From: Erythrobacter sp. HI0063
GTDB lineage: Bacteria; Pseudomonadota; Alphaproteobacteria; Sphingomonadales; Sphingomonadaceae
Length of the DNA: 64,000 bases
Direction: 5' to 3'
Assembly (NCBI RefSeq): GCF_001635685.1
Contig: NZ_LWFF01000333.1
Location: 1 to 64,000 of the forward strand
Shown here: positions 27,638 to 36,439 of the stretch, one piece after another
Layout: each line of letters starts with the position of its first letter
Numbering within the stretch: the first letter of the stretch is position 1
Position numbers and translations under genes: made by a program
The notes under the pieces: model-generated
Told to the model about the DNA's origin: nothing
The model's input: the letters and a program-made list of their open reading frames with translations, nothing else
The model's database searches: none

Positions 27638-28495
27638 ATGCGTATCCTGTTTGCCGCCGCCTGCGCGCTCGCGGCCTTCGCCACGCCTGCCATGGCTCAG
27701 GACCATTCCGGTCACGAAATGGGCTCGCACGCCGGTTCGATGGCGATGGACCACGCCCATCACGCAGCCTTGACCCGCGCCCTCGCGATGGAGAACCGGG
27801 CCGAGGATCGCGCCCGCGACCAATACCGCCATCCCTTCGAAACGCTCGATTTCTTCGAGGTGAAGCCGGGCATGACCGTGGTCGATTACATGCCCGCCAG
27901 CGGTTGGTACACGCGCGTGCTGGTGCCCTATCTGGGCGCGCAGGGCCGCTATGTCGGGCTGACGCCCGATCCCGCCGCTGCCGATGGCGAGCGGTTTGCG
28001 AATTACTTCGCCAAGCTACCGGGCGATTTCGAAACGGCGCGGGGCGGCTGGAATCTGTCCGGCGCACCGATCTCGACTTACGCTTCGCAGGACCTTCCCG
28101 AAGAACTGAAGGGCCAGGTCGATCGCGTGCTCGTCTTCCGCGAGATGCATAACTTGATGCGGTCCGGTGTGCTCTACACCGAGCTGATGCGCATGCGGGG
28201 CCTTCTCAAGGAGGACGGGATGCTCGGCATCGTCCAGCACCGCGCCAAGTCCGATGCGCCGGGCGATTACACCACCGGTGCCAACGGCTATCTGCGGCAG
28301 GAAGACGTGATCGCGCTGGTCGAAGCGCACGGCTTCGAACTCGTCGGCATGAGCGACATCAACGCCAATCCGCTCGACAGCGCGGACCACGAAGGCGGTG
28401 TCTGGCAGATGCCGCCGAGCTGGGGCGGCAAGAAGCCGGAACTGGAGAATATTGGCGAGAGCGATCGGATGACGCTGCTGTTCAGGAAGCGCTGA
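27638..28495 (+). CDS. exported class I methyltransferase-fold protein
   Basis: The 285-aa protein has a clear signal peptide (residues 1-21, ending AMAQ), followed directly by a His/Met-rich stretch of about 22 residues (DHSGHEMGSHAG and on). A Rossmann methyltransferase-like domain (MTVVDYMPASGWYTRVL as a degenerate motif I) follows, as in COG4798 predicted methyltransferases. SAM is not expected in the periplasm, so catalysis is doubtful. The His/Met segment could bind copper or another metal. A strong terminator lies 36 bp after the stop. Confidence 0.78.
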   Translation: MRILFAAACALAAFATPAMAQDHSGHEMGSHAGSMAMDHAHHAALTRALAMENRAEDRARDQYRHPFETLDFFEVKPGMTVVDYMPASGWYTRVLVPYLGAQGRYVGLTPDPAAADGERFANYFAKLPGDFETARGGWNLSGAPISTYASQDLPEELKGQVDRVLVFREMHNLMRSGVLYTELMRMRGLLKEDGMLGIVQHRAKSDAPGDYTTGANGYLRQEDVIALVEAHGFELVGMSDINANPLDSADHEGGVWQMPPSWGGKKPELENIGESDRMTLLFRKR

Positions 28496-28531
28496 TCCTG
28501 TCAGCCATCGTTCAGTAAACCGAATGCAAAT

Positions 28532-28565
28532 CCCCCGGTGTGACACTATCACATCGGGGGGTTTT
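28532..28565 (+). terminator. Rho-independent terminator abutting the next start codon
   Basis: CCCCCGGTGTGA pairs with TCACATCGGGGG (12 bp, one G-U pair) around a 5-base loop and is followed by GTTTT. The next gene starts at 28568, two bases later, and the distal G-run of the stem is in the right place to be its Shine-Dalgarno sequence. Confidence 0.75.
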
Positions 28566-28567
28566 GT

Positions 28568-29335
28568 ATGAAACGCTTTGTTTTCGTGGCCGTTGCACCG
28601 CTCGCTCTGGCGGCTTGCGGCGATCGGGCCGATGAAGCGCGCGGCGTCGATCACGGCGAGACGTTGCTGTCCGTCAGCGCCAGCGGCCAGGCCGAATCGC
28701 GGCCCGACCAGGCGCAGTTCCAGGCCGGAATCGAAACCTTTGCCGGCAATGCCCGCGCCGCCAGCGAGGCCAATCAGGACAAGATCGCCGAGATCGTGGC
28801 GGCCCTGCGCCAGCTCGGCGTGGCGGAAAAGGACATCCAGACCCGCGCCGTCACTGTCAGGCGCGTCGAATATGGCGACCGAAAGGGCCAGTATCAGGCC
28901 GCCAATGTGGTCGAAGTGACGATGCGCAATCCCGATCGCGCGGGTGAGGCGGTCACTGCGGTGACGGAAGCGGGTGCAAACATCGTCTCCGGCCCGTCTC
29001 TGTCGATGACCGATCCCGAGGCGACCGCCAATCTTGCCTATGCCGACGCCTACAAGGCCGCGCGCAAAAGGGCCGAAGCCTATGCCAAGGCTGCGGGGAT
29101 GGAGGTGAGCCGAGTGCTCTACATCCGCGATGGGGGCGGCACGCAGGGGCAGACCTATCTGCGCGGGGCGGAAGCCATGAGCGACGCTATGGTGCAACAG
29201 TCCGCTGCGCCGCCGCCCGTTGCCCCGCCTCCGCCGCCGCAATCGCGGATACCCACCCGCTCGCCCTCGATGATGGTCGGCACCACGCGGTCCGACGTCT
29301 ATATCCAGGTGGACTTCGCACTGCGCGAAACCTAA
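28568..29335 (+). CDS. SIMPL-domain (DUF541) lipoprotein
   Basis: The 255-aa protein starts with a lipoprotein signal (VAPLALAACGD, lipidated Cys17). The SIMPL/DUF541 domain has its typical LLSVSASGQAESRPDQAQF strand pattern, and a Pro-rich stretch (about residues 212-225) precedes the last strand. SIMPL proteins are periplasmic or outer-membrane associated; the activity is unclear and links to oxidative stress are reported for E. coli YggE. Its ribosome site is inside the terminator stem upstream. Confidence 0.85.
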   Translation: MKRFVFVAVAPLALAACGDRADEARGVDHGETLLSVSASGQAESRPDQAQFQAGIETFAGNARAASEANQDKIAEIVAALRQLGVAEKDIQTRAVTVRRVEYGDRKGQYQAANVVEVTMRNPDRAGEAVTAVTEAGANIVSGPSLSMTDPEATANLAYADAYKAARKRAEAYAKAAGMEVSRVLYIRDGGGTQGQTYLRGAEAMSDAMVQQSAAPPPVAPPPPPQSRIPTRSPSMMVGTTRSDVYIQVDFALRET

Positions 29336-29345
29336 TTCGGCGCGC

Positions 29346-30221
29346 ATGAGAGCGCTGACCCTGTCCGTCCTGCAATTGCCGCTGGCCCGGCCCGAGCCTG
29401 CCGACAACATCGCCGCCGTCGCCGACCTGGTCGAACAGGCGGCGGGCGAAGGCGCGCAATTGATCCTGCCGCCCGAACTGTTCGCAGGCGACTATTTCTG
29501 CCGCGAGGAGGACGAGGCGCTGTTCGCCCGCGCGCGCCCGACGGAGCAGGACGAAAGCGTCGCCGCGATGCGCGAGCTCGCCGCGCGCCACAAGGTCGCG
29601 ATCCCTACCAGCTTCTTCGAGCGGGATGGGCACCATTATTACAACACGCTCGCCATGATCGGCCCAGATGGCGCGATCAGGGGGACCTATCGCAAGAGCC
29701 ACATTCCCGACGGTCCGGGATATGAGGAGAAATACTATTTCCGCCCCGGTAACGACGGCTTCAAGGTGTGGAATATCGCTTGTGAAGGTGGGACGGCGCG
29801 CATCGGCGTCGGCGTGTGCTGGGACCAATGGTATCCCGAATGTGCGCGGGCGATGGCGCTGAAGGGGGCTGAAGTCCTGCTTTACCCCACCGCGATCGGG
29901 TCCGAACCCTATGACGCCGATCTCGACACCAGCCGCATGTGGCGGCGCGCGATGGTGGGCCATGCGGTGTCGAACTGCATGCCCGTCGCCGCCGCCAACC
30001 GCATCGGCCACGAAGGCCCGGCGGACCGCAGCCAGAGCTTTTACGGCCACAGCTTCATTACCGACGAATGGGGCGATTACCTTGCCGAATACGGCAGGGA
30101 TGAAAGCGGCGTGCTGACCGCGCGGCTCGATCTCGACCGGGCGGCGACTCACCGTGCGGGCATGGGCTTCTTCCGCGATCGCCGCCCGCAGCTTTACGGT
30201 CGTCTCTGCGAGGATATCTGA
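29346..30221 (+). CDS. aguB: N-carbamoylputrescine amidase
   Basis: The 291-aa nitrilase-superfamily enzyme has the Glu-Lys-Cys triad: E44 in LPPELF, K117 in YRKSHIPDG and C158 in GVCWDQWYPE. The last sequence and the length match AguB, which converts N-carbamoylputrescine to putrescine in the arginine decarboxylase route. No aguA is visible here. It starts 10 bp after the SIMPL gene and its stop codon overlaps the likely folK start. Confidence 0.9.
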   Translation: MRALTLSVLQLPLARPEPADNIAAVADLVEQAAGEGAQLILPPELFAGDYFCREEDEALFARARPTEQDESVAAMRELAARHKVAIPTSFFERDGHHYYNTLAMIGPDGAIRGTYRKSHIPDGPGYEEKYYFRPGNDGFKVWNIACEGGTARIGVGVCWDQWYPECARAMALKGAEVLLYPTAIGSEPYDADLDTSRMWRRAMVGHAVSNCMPVAAANRIGHEGPADRSQSFYGHSFITDEWGDYLAEYGRDESGVLTARLDLDRAATHRAGMGFFRDRRPQLYGRLCEDI

Positions 30222-30757
30222 GCGCGCATCGCTACCTTGTCGCGCTGGGATCGAACATGCGCGTGCCGGGCATCGGGGGCCCACATGCGGTCATCACGGC
30301 CGCGCTCGAAGCGCTCGAAGAGGCGGGCGTGGCAGTGGAGGCCGTGTCGCCCATTCTCTCGACCGCACCTATCGGCCCGTCGCAGCGCCGCTACGCCAAC
30401 GCCGCAGCCCTGGTGTCGAGCGATCTGGACCCGGAAAATCTGCTCTCACGGGCTCAGACTATCGAACGCGCCTTCGGACGCCGCCGGCAAGGCCAACGCT
30501 GGCGGGGCCGCCCGCTCGACATCGATCTAATCCTCTGGGACGGCGGCGTAGTCCTTTCCGACCGGCTGACGATTCCCCATCCGGCCTTTCGCACCCGCTC
30601 CTTCGTGCTCGCCCCCGCGGCCGCGATCGCCCCCCATTGGCGCGATCCTTTTACGGGCCGAACGCTGCGTCAGCTATCGACCCGCTTGACCGCCCCGCGC
30701 CCGCTCCCTAGGGCGCGCCATACCAACCGCGTCGAAGCTGCGCGCGTGGGCCCTTAG
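30218..30757 (+). CDS. folK: 2-amino-4-hydroxy-6-hydroxymethyldihydropteridine pyrophosphokinase
   Basis: HPPK makes the pyrophosphorylated pterin for folate synthesis. The motifs STAPIGPSQRRYANAA and GRPLDIDLILWDGG (metal-binding DIDL) are clear. The first ATG (30257) would delete the first beta strand, yet the family N terminus HRYLVALGSN is encoded in frame just upstream. The only start-like codon there is a CTG at 30218, overlapping the aguB stop as CTGA. I therefore extend the gene to it (179 aa), with the exact start uncertain. The stop codon lies inside the tRNA-Lys gene (10-bp overlap). Confidence 0.83.
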   Translation: MSAHRYLVALGSNMRVPGIGGPHAVITAALEALEEAGVAVEAVSPILSTAPIGPSQRRYANAAALVSSDLDPENLLSRAQTIERAFGRRRQGQRWRGRPLDIDLILWDGGVVLSDRLTIPHPAFRTRSFVLAPAAAIAPHWRDPFTGRTLRQLSTRLTAPRPLPRARHTNRVEAARVGP

Positions 30758-30823
30758 CTCAGTCGGTAGAGCAACTGACTTTTAATCAGTAGGTCGCTGG
30801 TTCGAACCCAGCAGGGCTCACCA
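30748..30823 (+). tRNA. tRNA-Lys (anticodon TTT)
   Basis: This 76-nt tRNA has acceptor GGGCCCT pairing with AGGGCTC, a D-loop TAGCTCAGTCGGTAGAGC, anticodon stem ACTGA/TCAGT around CTTTTAA, a GGTTCGAACCC T-arm and an encoded CCA. The 5' 10 nt overlap the end of folK. The 3' end borders the decayed island with the Rhs genes, as is typical of an integration site. Confidence 0.95.
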
Positions 30824-30971
30824 TTTCATCGAACTTCGCAATAAATGATGGAGAGTGGCGTCCCGGCGACTCAACCGCAACGCCGCCCCACGCCCTTTGT
30901 GTGGTCGCGCAACCGAGATCCTGGTCTCTTCAGTGCTCTCCGAGCGATCCGCCAACCCTTATATTCTAGCT

Positions 30972-31210
30972 ATGAAAGCGGTCACCGCGCAATCGTCATG
31001 GGCAGTGTTTTGGACTGCCCGACGGGTGAAACGGTCGATGGTACTGGCGCTGTCGGCGCTTTCTTGTGCGTCTGCGGGGCAGGCGTCGGAGACGACGACC
31101 TATACTTACGATGCGAAGGGTCGGCTCGTGAAGGTCCAGCGTTCGGGCGGGACGAATAACGGCACGACAAGGCCGATAATCGCAAGCGGGTCCGCACCAC
31201 CGGCCGCTGA
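30972..31210 (+). pseudogene. small YD-repeat (Rhs-like) exported protein, frameshifted
   Basis: The frame from ATG 30972 encodes a signal-peptide-like segment (MVLALSALSCASAGQA), then TYTYDAKGRLVKVQRSGG, a single YD repeat as found in small Rhs-associated proteins of sphingomonads. After NNGT at about 31166 the frame changes: the expected DKADNRKRV continues in another frame and ends at a TGA at 31208-31210. The tyrosine part of the next repeat (TYTY) is missing, so the lesion is a small out-of-frame deletion. It sits between tRNA-Lys and the large Rhs gene. Confidence 0.65.
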
Positions 31211-31303
31211 TTTCTTAAAAACCGGTCGCAAGCCAATGTTCGGGCGCCTCGCAGGAGAGGTTGGCCCACGGCTTCGATCGTCTTCATTCGGGGAGGATTT
31301 TCC

Positions 31304-34300
31304 ATGAGCCTATTGGGAGCGCACGCAGGCAAGATCGGCCTGCTGGCATCGGCCATTCTTTGCGCAGGCCTTTCGGCACCCGCCATGGCGCAGTAGACCG
31401 CCGCGCCGGTCGATCCGTGGGTTGCGACCGACGAGAACGGCGTCGATCTCACCAATGGGCGCTATTATCTCGACATCCTCGAAGGCAGCATCGGCTCGGG
31501 CGACGGGGCGATCGCGCTCGTGCGCCATTACGGGCAGAACGGTCTTCAGGACAATTGGAGCGGCACGCTCCAGCTCACGAACAGCGGCACGGTGGCGACG
31601 GTCAGCCTCGGCAAGGTGTCGGAGAAATTCACGCTTTCGGGCTCCACCTGGATATCGGCCAAGGCCAATGGCGGCACGCTGACTGGAAGCGGCGTCGCGT
31701 GGACCTACCGCTCCCCTCCCCAGGGAGTGGAGATCACATATAATTCCCCCTCGTCTCTGTCGATGTATCCCGGGGGCCAGGCGCAATATGCCGGGCCGGG
31801 TTGCAGCACGGACGGGAATAGCTGCGGGCTTCCGGTCGAAGTGCGCCGTCCCAATGGCGTCGTCTATTCGCTTACCTGGATGGTGCAGACCGAATGCTTC
31901 GAGAACGGGCAGCCTGCAATTCCGGGTGGAGGCCTTGGCGGCGGCGGTGGGGAGCTGGGAGGCGGCTGTTTAGGCGGCGCAGCCAACGATGCTTCTCGCC
32001 CTTCCGGCTGGACCGCATCTCGAGCAACGCCGGTTACACGATGGCGATCCGCTACGACAGCGATCAGTCCAGCTACAATGCCGGCCCGCCGCCGCCCAGC
32101 TACTACAACCGCAAGACCGTCCAGTTCTATAATACCTCCAGCGGGCCGGGCGCCATGCCGCGTCAGGCCATCCGCTATACGGATGACGGCGCTGGACAGG
32201 TCCTCTATGCCGATGTCGGCACCACCCCCGGCACTGCGCAAAGCAATCTCGACGGGATGAACGTGCGCCAGAGGGTCGAGAACATCGTGGACGCGAATGG
32301 CCGCCGCACGCAGCAGCGGCTCGTCTCGGGCAGCCAGATCTACAGCCTCACCCAATACGGCTACGACGCGCAGAACCGGCTCGAATGTGTCGCGGTCAGG
32401 ATGAACCCCTCGACCTATGCGAGCCTTCCCGCCGCCTGCACGCTGGCCACCACGGGCACGCAGGGGCCGGACCGGATTACGCGGTATCACTATGACGGCG
32501 ACGATCGGATCGTGCGCGTCGAAAGCGGTGTTGGCACGGCCGAGGTCGGTAACGATTACGTCGCGACCTTCACTCTGAACGGCCGCACCCAGACGCTGAC
32601 CGATGGGGAGAGCAACCGCACGACCTATGTCTACGACACGTTCGACAGGCTCTCGCAGACCCGGTTCCCCTATGCGGGATCGAAGAACGCCTCCAACCCG
32701 AACGATTACGAACAGCTGGGCTACGACAATGCGGGCAACGTCACCAGCCGCCGCCTGCGCGATGGGCAGACGATATATTACGGCTACGACAATCTCGGCC
32801 GTCTGACCTCGAAGAACCTGCCCGGCAGCGAATCCGATGCCACCTATGCCTTCGACCTGATGGGCCGGTTGACGCAGGCCGTGCAGAACGGCCAGACGCT
32901 GAGCTTCGCGCACGATGCCCTTGGCCGCAACACGTCGCAGTCCGGCCCCTACGGAACCACCAGCTACCAATACGATGCCGCCGGACGAAGGACGCGCATG
33001 ACCTGGGCGGACGGGTTCTACGTCACCTACGATTATCTCGCGGACGGATCGATGCGGTACTTGCGCGAATATGGCGGTACTGCGCTTGCGACGTGGAATT
33101 ACGACAGCGCCGGCGACCCCAGTTCCATCACCTTCGCCAACGGCACCACACAATCGATGGCATTCGATCCGGTCGGGCGGTTGAGCTCGCTGGTCACCGA
33201 TATCGCGGGCAGCAATGGCGACAACACGCGCGGCTTCTCCTACAATCCGGCAGGCCAGATCGCGCAGACGACCCAGTCGAACGACAGCTACGCCTTCGAC
33301 CAGCTGGCGAATGCCGATCGTTACTACACGGCGAACGGGCTCAACCAGTATACGCAGGCAGGCGGTGTCTCGCTCGGCTACGACGCGCGCGGCAACCTCA
33401 CCAGTTCGGGCAGCGACGCGTTCGGCTATTCGAGCGAGAACTTCCTGACGAGCTACTCGCATCCGGGCGGCTCGGGCTCGCTGATTTACGATCCGATCGG
33501 GCGGCTCTATCGCTATACCGGCCCGTCGACCGACACCCGCTTCGCCTATGACGGGGTGGACATGATCGCCGAATATAACGGCGCCAACCAGATGATGCGC
33601 CGCTACGTCCACGGGCCGGGCGTCGACAATCCGCTGGTCTGGTACGAAGGCTCCGGCACGGGCGACCGCCGCTACCTCCATACCGACGAGCGCGGCTCGG
33701 TGACGGCAGTCTCGAACGCCTCGGGCGCGCTCCTCGGCATCAACAGCTACGACGAATACGGCATTCCGGGCGGAGCGGGACTTGGGCGGTTCCGCTATAC
33801 CGGACAGGCCTGGCTGCCGGAACTCGGCCCCTATTATTACAAGGCCCGCATGTACTCGCCCACCCTTGGCCGGTTCATGCAAACCGACCCGATCGGATAC
33901 GCCGATGGCATGAATATGTAAAATTACGTAGGCGGCGATCCGGTGAACTTTACCGATCCGACGGGGTTGCGAAGCGTCGAAACTTGCAACTACTTCAACA
34001 GCCTCATCTATGACGGCGATAAGCTGATTTTAATAAATATTAACGCTCGCAAGGTCTGTACGGACCGAGGGATACCAGATGAATCTATTTGGCGTGATGG
34101 AATGGCGCCATCAGATCAAGGGAGCGGTCTCCTATGTGAATTGGTAGATACAACAATTAGCATATATTGTTCAGTACCTTCACTGGGATTAAGTGGTTCC
34201 GCACGGGGATAGGGGATTTTAGGTGGTGGGGTCGCTTCGGATATAGCATTCGATCCCCAATCGGGTCGGTTGGGATTTAGCGCCGGAATAGACGTGGACG

Positions 34301-34473
34301 CTGGTGTCGGTGGAGCAGCGAACTTATCGCTTGGCAGTAGTGCAACCGCACTTGCGACAGCCCAAGCTTCACCCTGGTTGATTATCACAGGATATATCAT
34401 TTTTGAAAGTCAAGTTGTATTTATTCCTTCGGTAATTGCTATCATTTTTCTCTATTCTTATAATTGTTCCTGA
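31304..34473 (+). pseudogene. Rhs/YD-repeat secreted protein, interrupted by three in-frame stops and one frameshift
   Basis: The reading encodes a signal peptide ending AMAQ and then a TAG (31394-31396) directly after the cleavage region. The frame continues in sense (TAAPVDPWVATDENGVDL) to a Gly-rich segment. A one-base shift at about 31991-31994 moves it into the next frame (FSPFRLDRISSNAGY). About 20 YD repeats follow (GYDNAGNVTSR, YDNLGRLTS and so on), then the conserved Rhs core end RFMQTDPIGYADGMNM. There a TAA (33919-33921) replaces the usual Tyr before NYVGGDPVNFTDPTGL. An AT-rich variable C-terminal domain follows, with a TAG at 34210-34212, and ends at 34473. The intact design would be a Sec-exported polymorphic toxin-like protein of about 1,050 aa. 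Confidence 0.8.
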
Positions 34474-34794
34474 TGCGGTGCATCGTTTCATGATAGTTCA
34501 ACTTACTCTAATTTTAAGTTGTTAAAATTTTGCGATACAGGATTAGTCAATAGCTGCCTTGTTTGTGGCGGAAAAATGTGCGGCCCTAAAGATTGAGAGA
34601 CTTACGTTGGATGGATCTGCGTAAGTAACGAAGACGCATCTGTATGTCGTCATGTGACCCTAGGACTCTGCCGTCTCGAACACTACAACCGTAAACATCG
34701 CATTCGGACCCATCTGCGCCCACCCTTCGCTTGTAATCGCGCCCGTTTCCCTGAAATCAACGCCCACACCTGACGAGAGGGTCGTCGCTTCATC
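34474..34794. other. AT-rich non-coding gap, no immunity gene found
   Basis: These 321 bp have clearly lower G+C than the flanks in the first half. I see no reading frame of useful length on either strand, no tRNA end duplication and no terminal inverted repeat. An Rhs toxin tail is normally followed by its immunity gene, so this is where one would be expected; it has been lost or is unrecognisable. Confidence 0.5.
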
Positions 34795-35028
34795 ATGGCC
34801 GAGCGAATACGTCGCGATACGCTGTTCACTGCGCTCACGCGGCCGCAGATGTTTGCAGGCGTGACCTACAGCTTTTTCGTCATCAACGCCGTGATCGCGG
34901 TCGAGCTGTTTCTAATCTTTCGCGCCTGGTGGGTGCTGCTGGTGGCGCTGGCGGTACATGGGGTGGGCGTGCTCGCCTGCCTCAACGAGCCGCGCTTGTT
35001 CGACCTCTGGATCACGCGGATGCGGTAA
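34795..35028 (+). CDS. virB3: orphan VirB3-like type IV secretion protein
   Basis: The 77-aa protein begins MAERIRRDTLFTALTRPQMF, the VirB3 family N terminus, then two close hydrophobic segments (about residues 22-42 and 44-62) and ends RLFDLWITRMR. VirB3 is a small inner-membrane component of conjugative and effector T4SS, usually followed by virB4. Here neither virB2 nor virB4 is adjacent and the next gene is convergent, so it looks like a remnant of a lost T4SS. It is intact as a frame but slightly short. Confidence 0.75.
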   Translation: MAERIRRDTLFTALTRPQMFAGVTYSFFVINAVIAVELFLIFRAWWVLLVALAVHGVGVLACLNEPRLFDLWITRMR

Positions 35029-35055
35029 GGCGACCAGATCGGCGCGCCGCGATCT

Positions 35056-35535
35056 TCAGCTTCTCGAAAAATAGTCCGAGAGGGCTGCCACCGCCGTGTC
35101 GGTCAATTCGAGCCAGCAGCGGCGGCCATCGGAGGCGTCGTTGGTCCTGCGGCACCAGCCCCTGCGCACCAGATCGTTGATGTGGCGCAAAGCCGTCGAA
35201 GTGGGCACGCGCGCGGCGAGGCAGGAGGACGAGATCGATACGTCCCGTTCTTCCAGCCGATTGACGAAGAGATCGACGAGAATGTTCCACGTCGCACCGT
35301 CGCACAGATCCTCTGGAAGATATCTCTCCCGCATGGCGCGCGCTTCGAGTTCCTGCTTGGCGGCGAGGCGAAGCTCGGCCTCGTTCGTCGTCGTAATCGC
35401 TTCGGACGATCGCTTGGTCACGTTTTTGCCGATCGCCGCCCGTCCCCTAGGAGCGACCAATGTGGACGTTTCGGGGCTCTGGCTGCGAAATTCATCCGCG
35501 AGTTCATCCCGCAGAGCGCTGGACCGACTAGTCAT
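35056..35535 (-). CDS. winged-helix (MarR-like) DNA-binding protein
   Basis: The 159-aa protein has a poorly conserved N-terminal half and a C-terminal winged helix (about residues 85-155) with LAARVPTSTALRHINDLVRRGWCRR, the recognition helix and wing (NDASDGRRCWLELT). It is most like MarR-type regulators without an obvious ligand pocket. Its start overlaps the end of radC by 8 bp, so the two are coupled. Target unknown; I infer control of the island. Confidence 0.75.
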   Translation of the reverse strand: MTSRSSALRDELADEFRSQSPETSTLVAPRGRAAIGKNVTKRSSEAITTTNEAELRLAAKQELEARAMRERYLPEDLCDGATWNILVDLFVNRLEERDVSISSSCLAARVPTSTALRHINDLVRRGWCRRTNDASDGRRCWLELTDTAVAALSDYFSRS

Positions 35536-36274
35536 CGCGAGAAATCCTTTCGAAGACCGAGCGTATCTGGGTTCCTCCCACGACGAGATGGTCGATCAAT
35601 CGCAGTTCGAGCTTCTGGGCGAGCGCTTGGATGGCGCGCGTTTCGCGTTCGTCCTGTGCGCTTGGAACGGGCGTTCCCGATGGATGATTGTGGACGAGCA
35701 GGAACGAGCGGGCGTCGAGCGCCATCGCCTTTTGCACGACGACCCTCGCCGAAATCGCGACAGAGTCTTGAACGCCGGATGCGAGCGTTTCTTCCGCGAT
35801 GAAGCCTCCCGCCTCGTCGCAGAAGAAGGCCAGCAGCACTTCGTGACGCAGATGGCCGATCCGCCTGACCAGATAGCGGTGCAGGGCCGGATCGTCGGGA
35901 GCGAGAATTGTCCTGTCGAGCTGTTCGCGCAGACCCGCTTCGATCAGATCGCGCGTCGCCAGAACGATCTTCACGACATCGTCTTGTCCGAGGATCCTGC
36001 GAAATTCGCTTTCGCCGCTGCACGTAAAGGCGGCGATCGACCCAAATTGCCGAAGTATCGAGGCCGCCGTGTCCGAAGGTTTGTCCACCCCCAGCTCGTT
36101 CAGCCTTTCGGCGAGGTAGGCGACCCGTCCCCCGCATCGCATCGCCGGTGAAGGGCAGGCGTTACGCAGACCGCCATTATGATCGGCGTCGTATCGGCCG
36201 CTTCCCGTGTCCCGAAGCGGATTGGCTTCGAACGATGTTTGGCGATTGAGGCGGGCTGAAATGCTGCGCAGCAT
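35528..36274 (-). CDS. radC: RadC/JAB-domain protein
   Basis: The 248-aa protein contains a JAB/MPN metalloprotease-like domain with the RadC pattern VHNHPSGTPVPSAQD, giving likely zinc ligands H, H and D, plus a helix-hairpin-helix-like N-terminal region (SILRQFGSIAAF). RadC-type genes are common on mobile elements and genomic islands; despite the name, no repair activity is established. The first ATG (36274) is used, but ATG 36142 is an alternative that starts nearer the domain. It is upstream of the winged-helix gene. Confidence 0.83.
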   Translation of the reverse strand: MLRSISARLNRQTSFEANPLRDTGSGRYDADHNGGLRNACPSPAMRCGGRVAYLAERLNELGVDKPSDTAASILRQFGSIAAFTCSGESEFRRILGQDDVVKIVLATRDLIEAGLREQLDRTILAPDDPALHRYLVRRIGHLRHEVLLAFFCDEAGGFIAEETLASGVQDSVAISARVVVQKAMALDARSFLLVHNHPSGTPVPSAQDERETRAIQALAQKLELRLIDHLVVGGTQIRSVFERISRDD

Positions 36275-36439
36275 GGAATCCGGACCCTATCTGCCGCCCG
36301 CGCGAGCTACACGGCTGCCATCGGCGTCCGTGGTTGCGAGAAAGGAAGCCGCCGATCGATCGCAGCGAGCCCGGTCGGGATGCAGGTCCAACATGATCTC
36401 CTCCAGCGTGCATGGCATCGCCGGAAGAGGGGATCGCGA

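Noticed and set aside
31864-33882. Long open frame antisense to the Rhs gene
   Set aside because: It mirrors the YD repeats; no known domain and no start signal.
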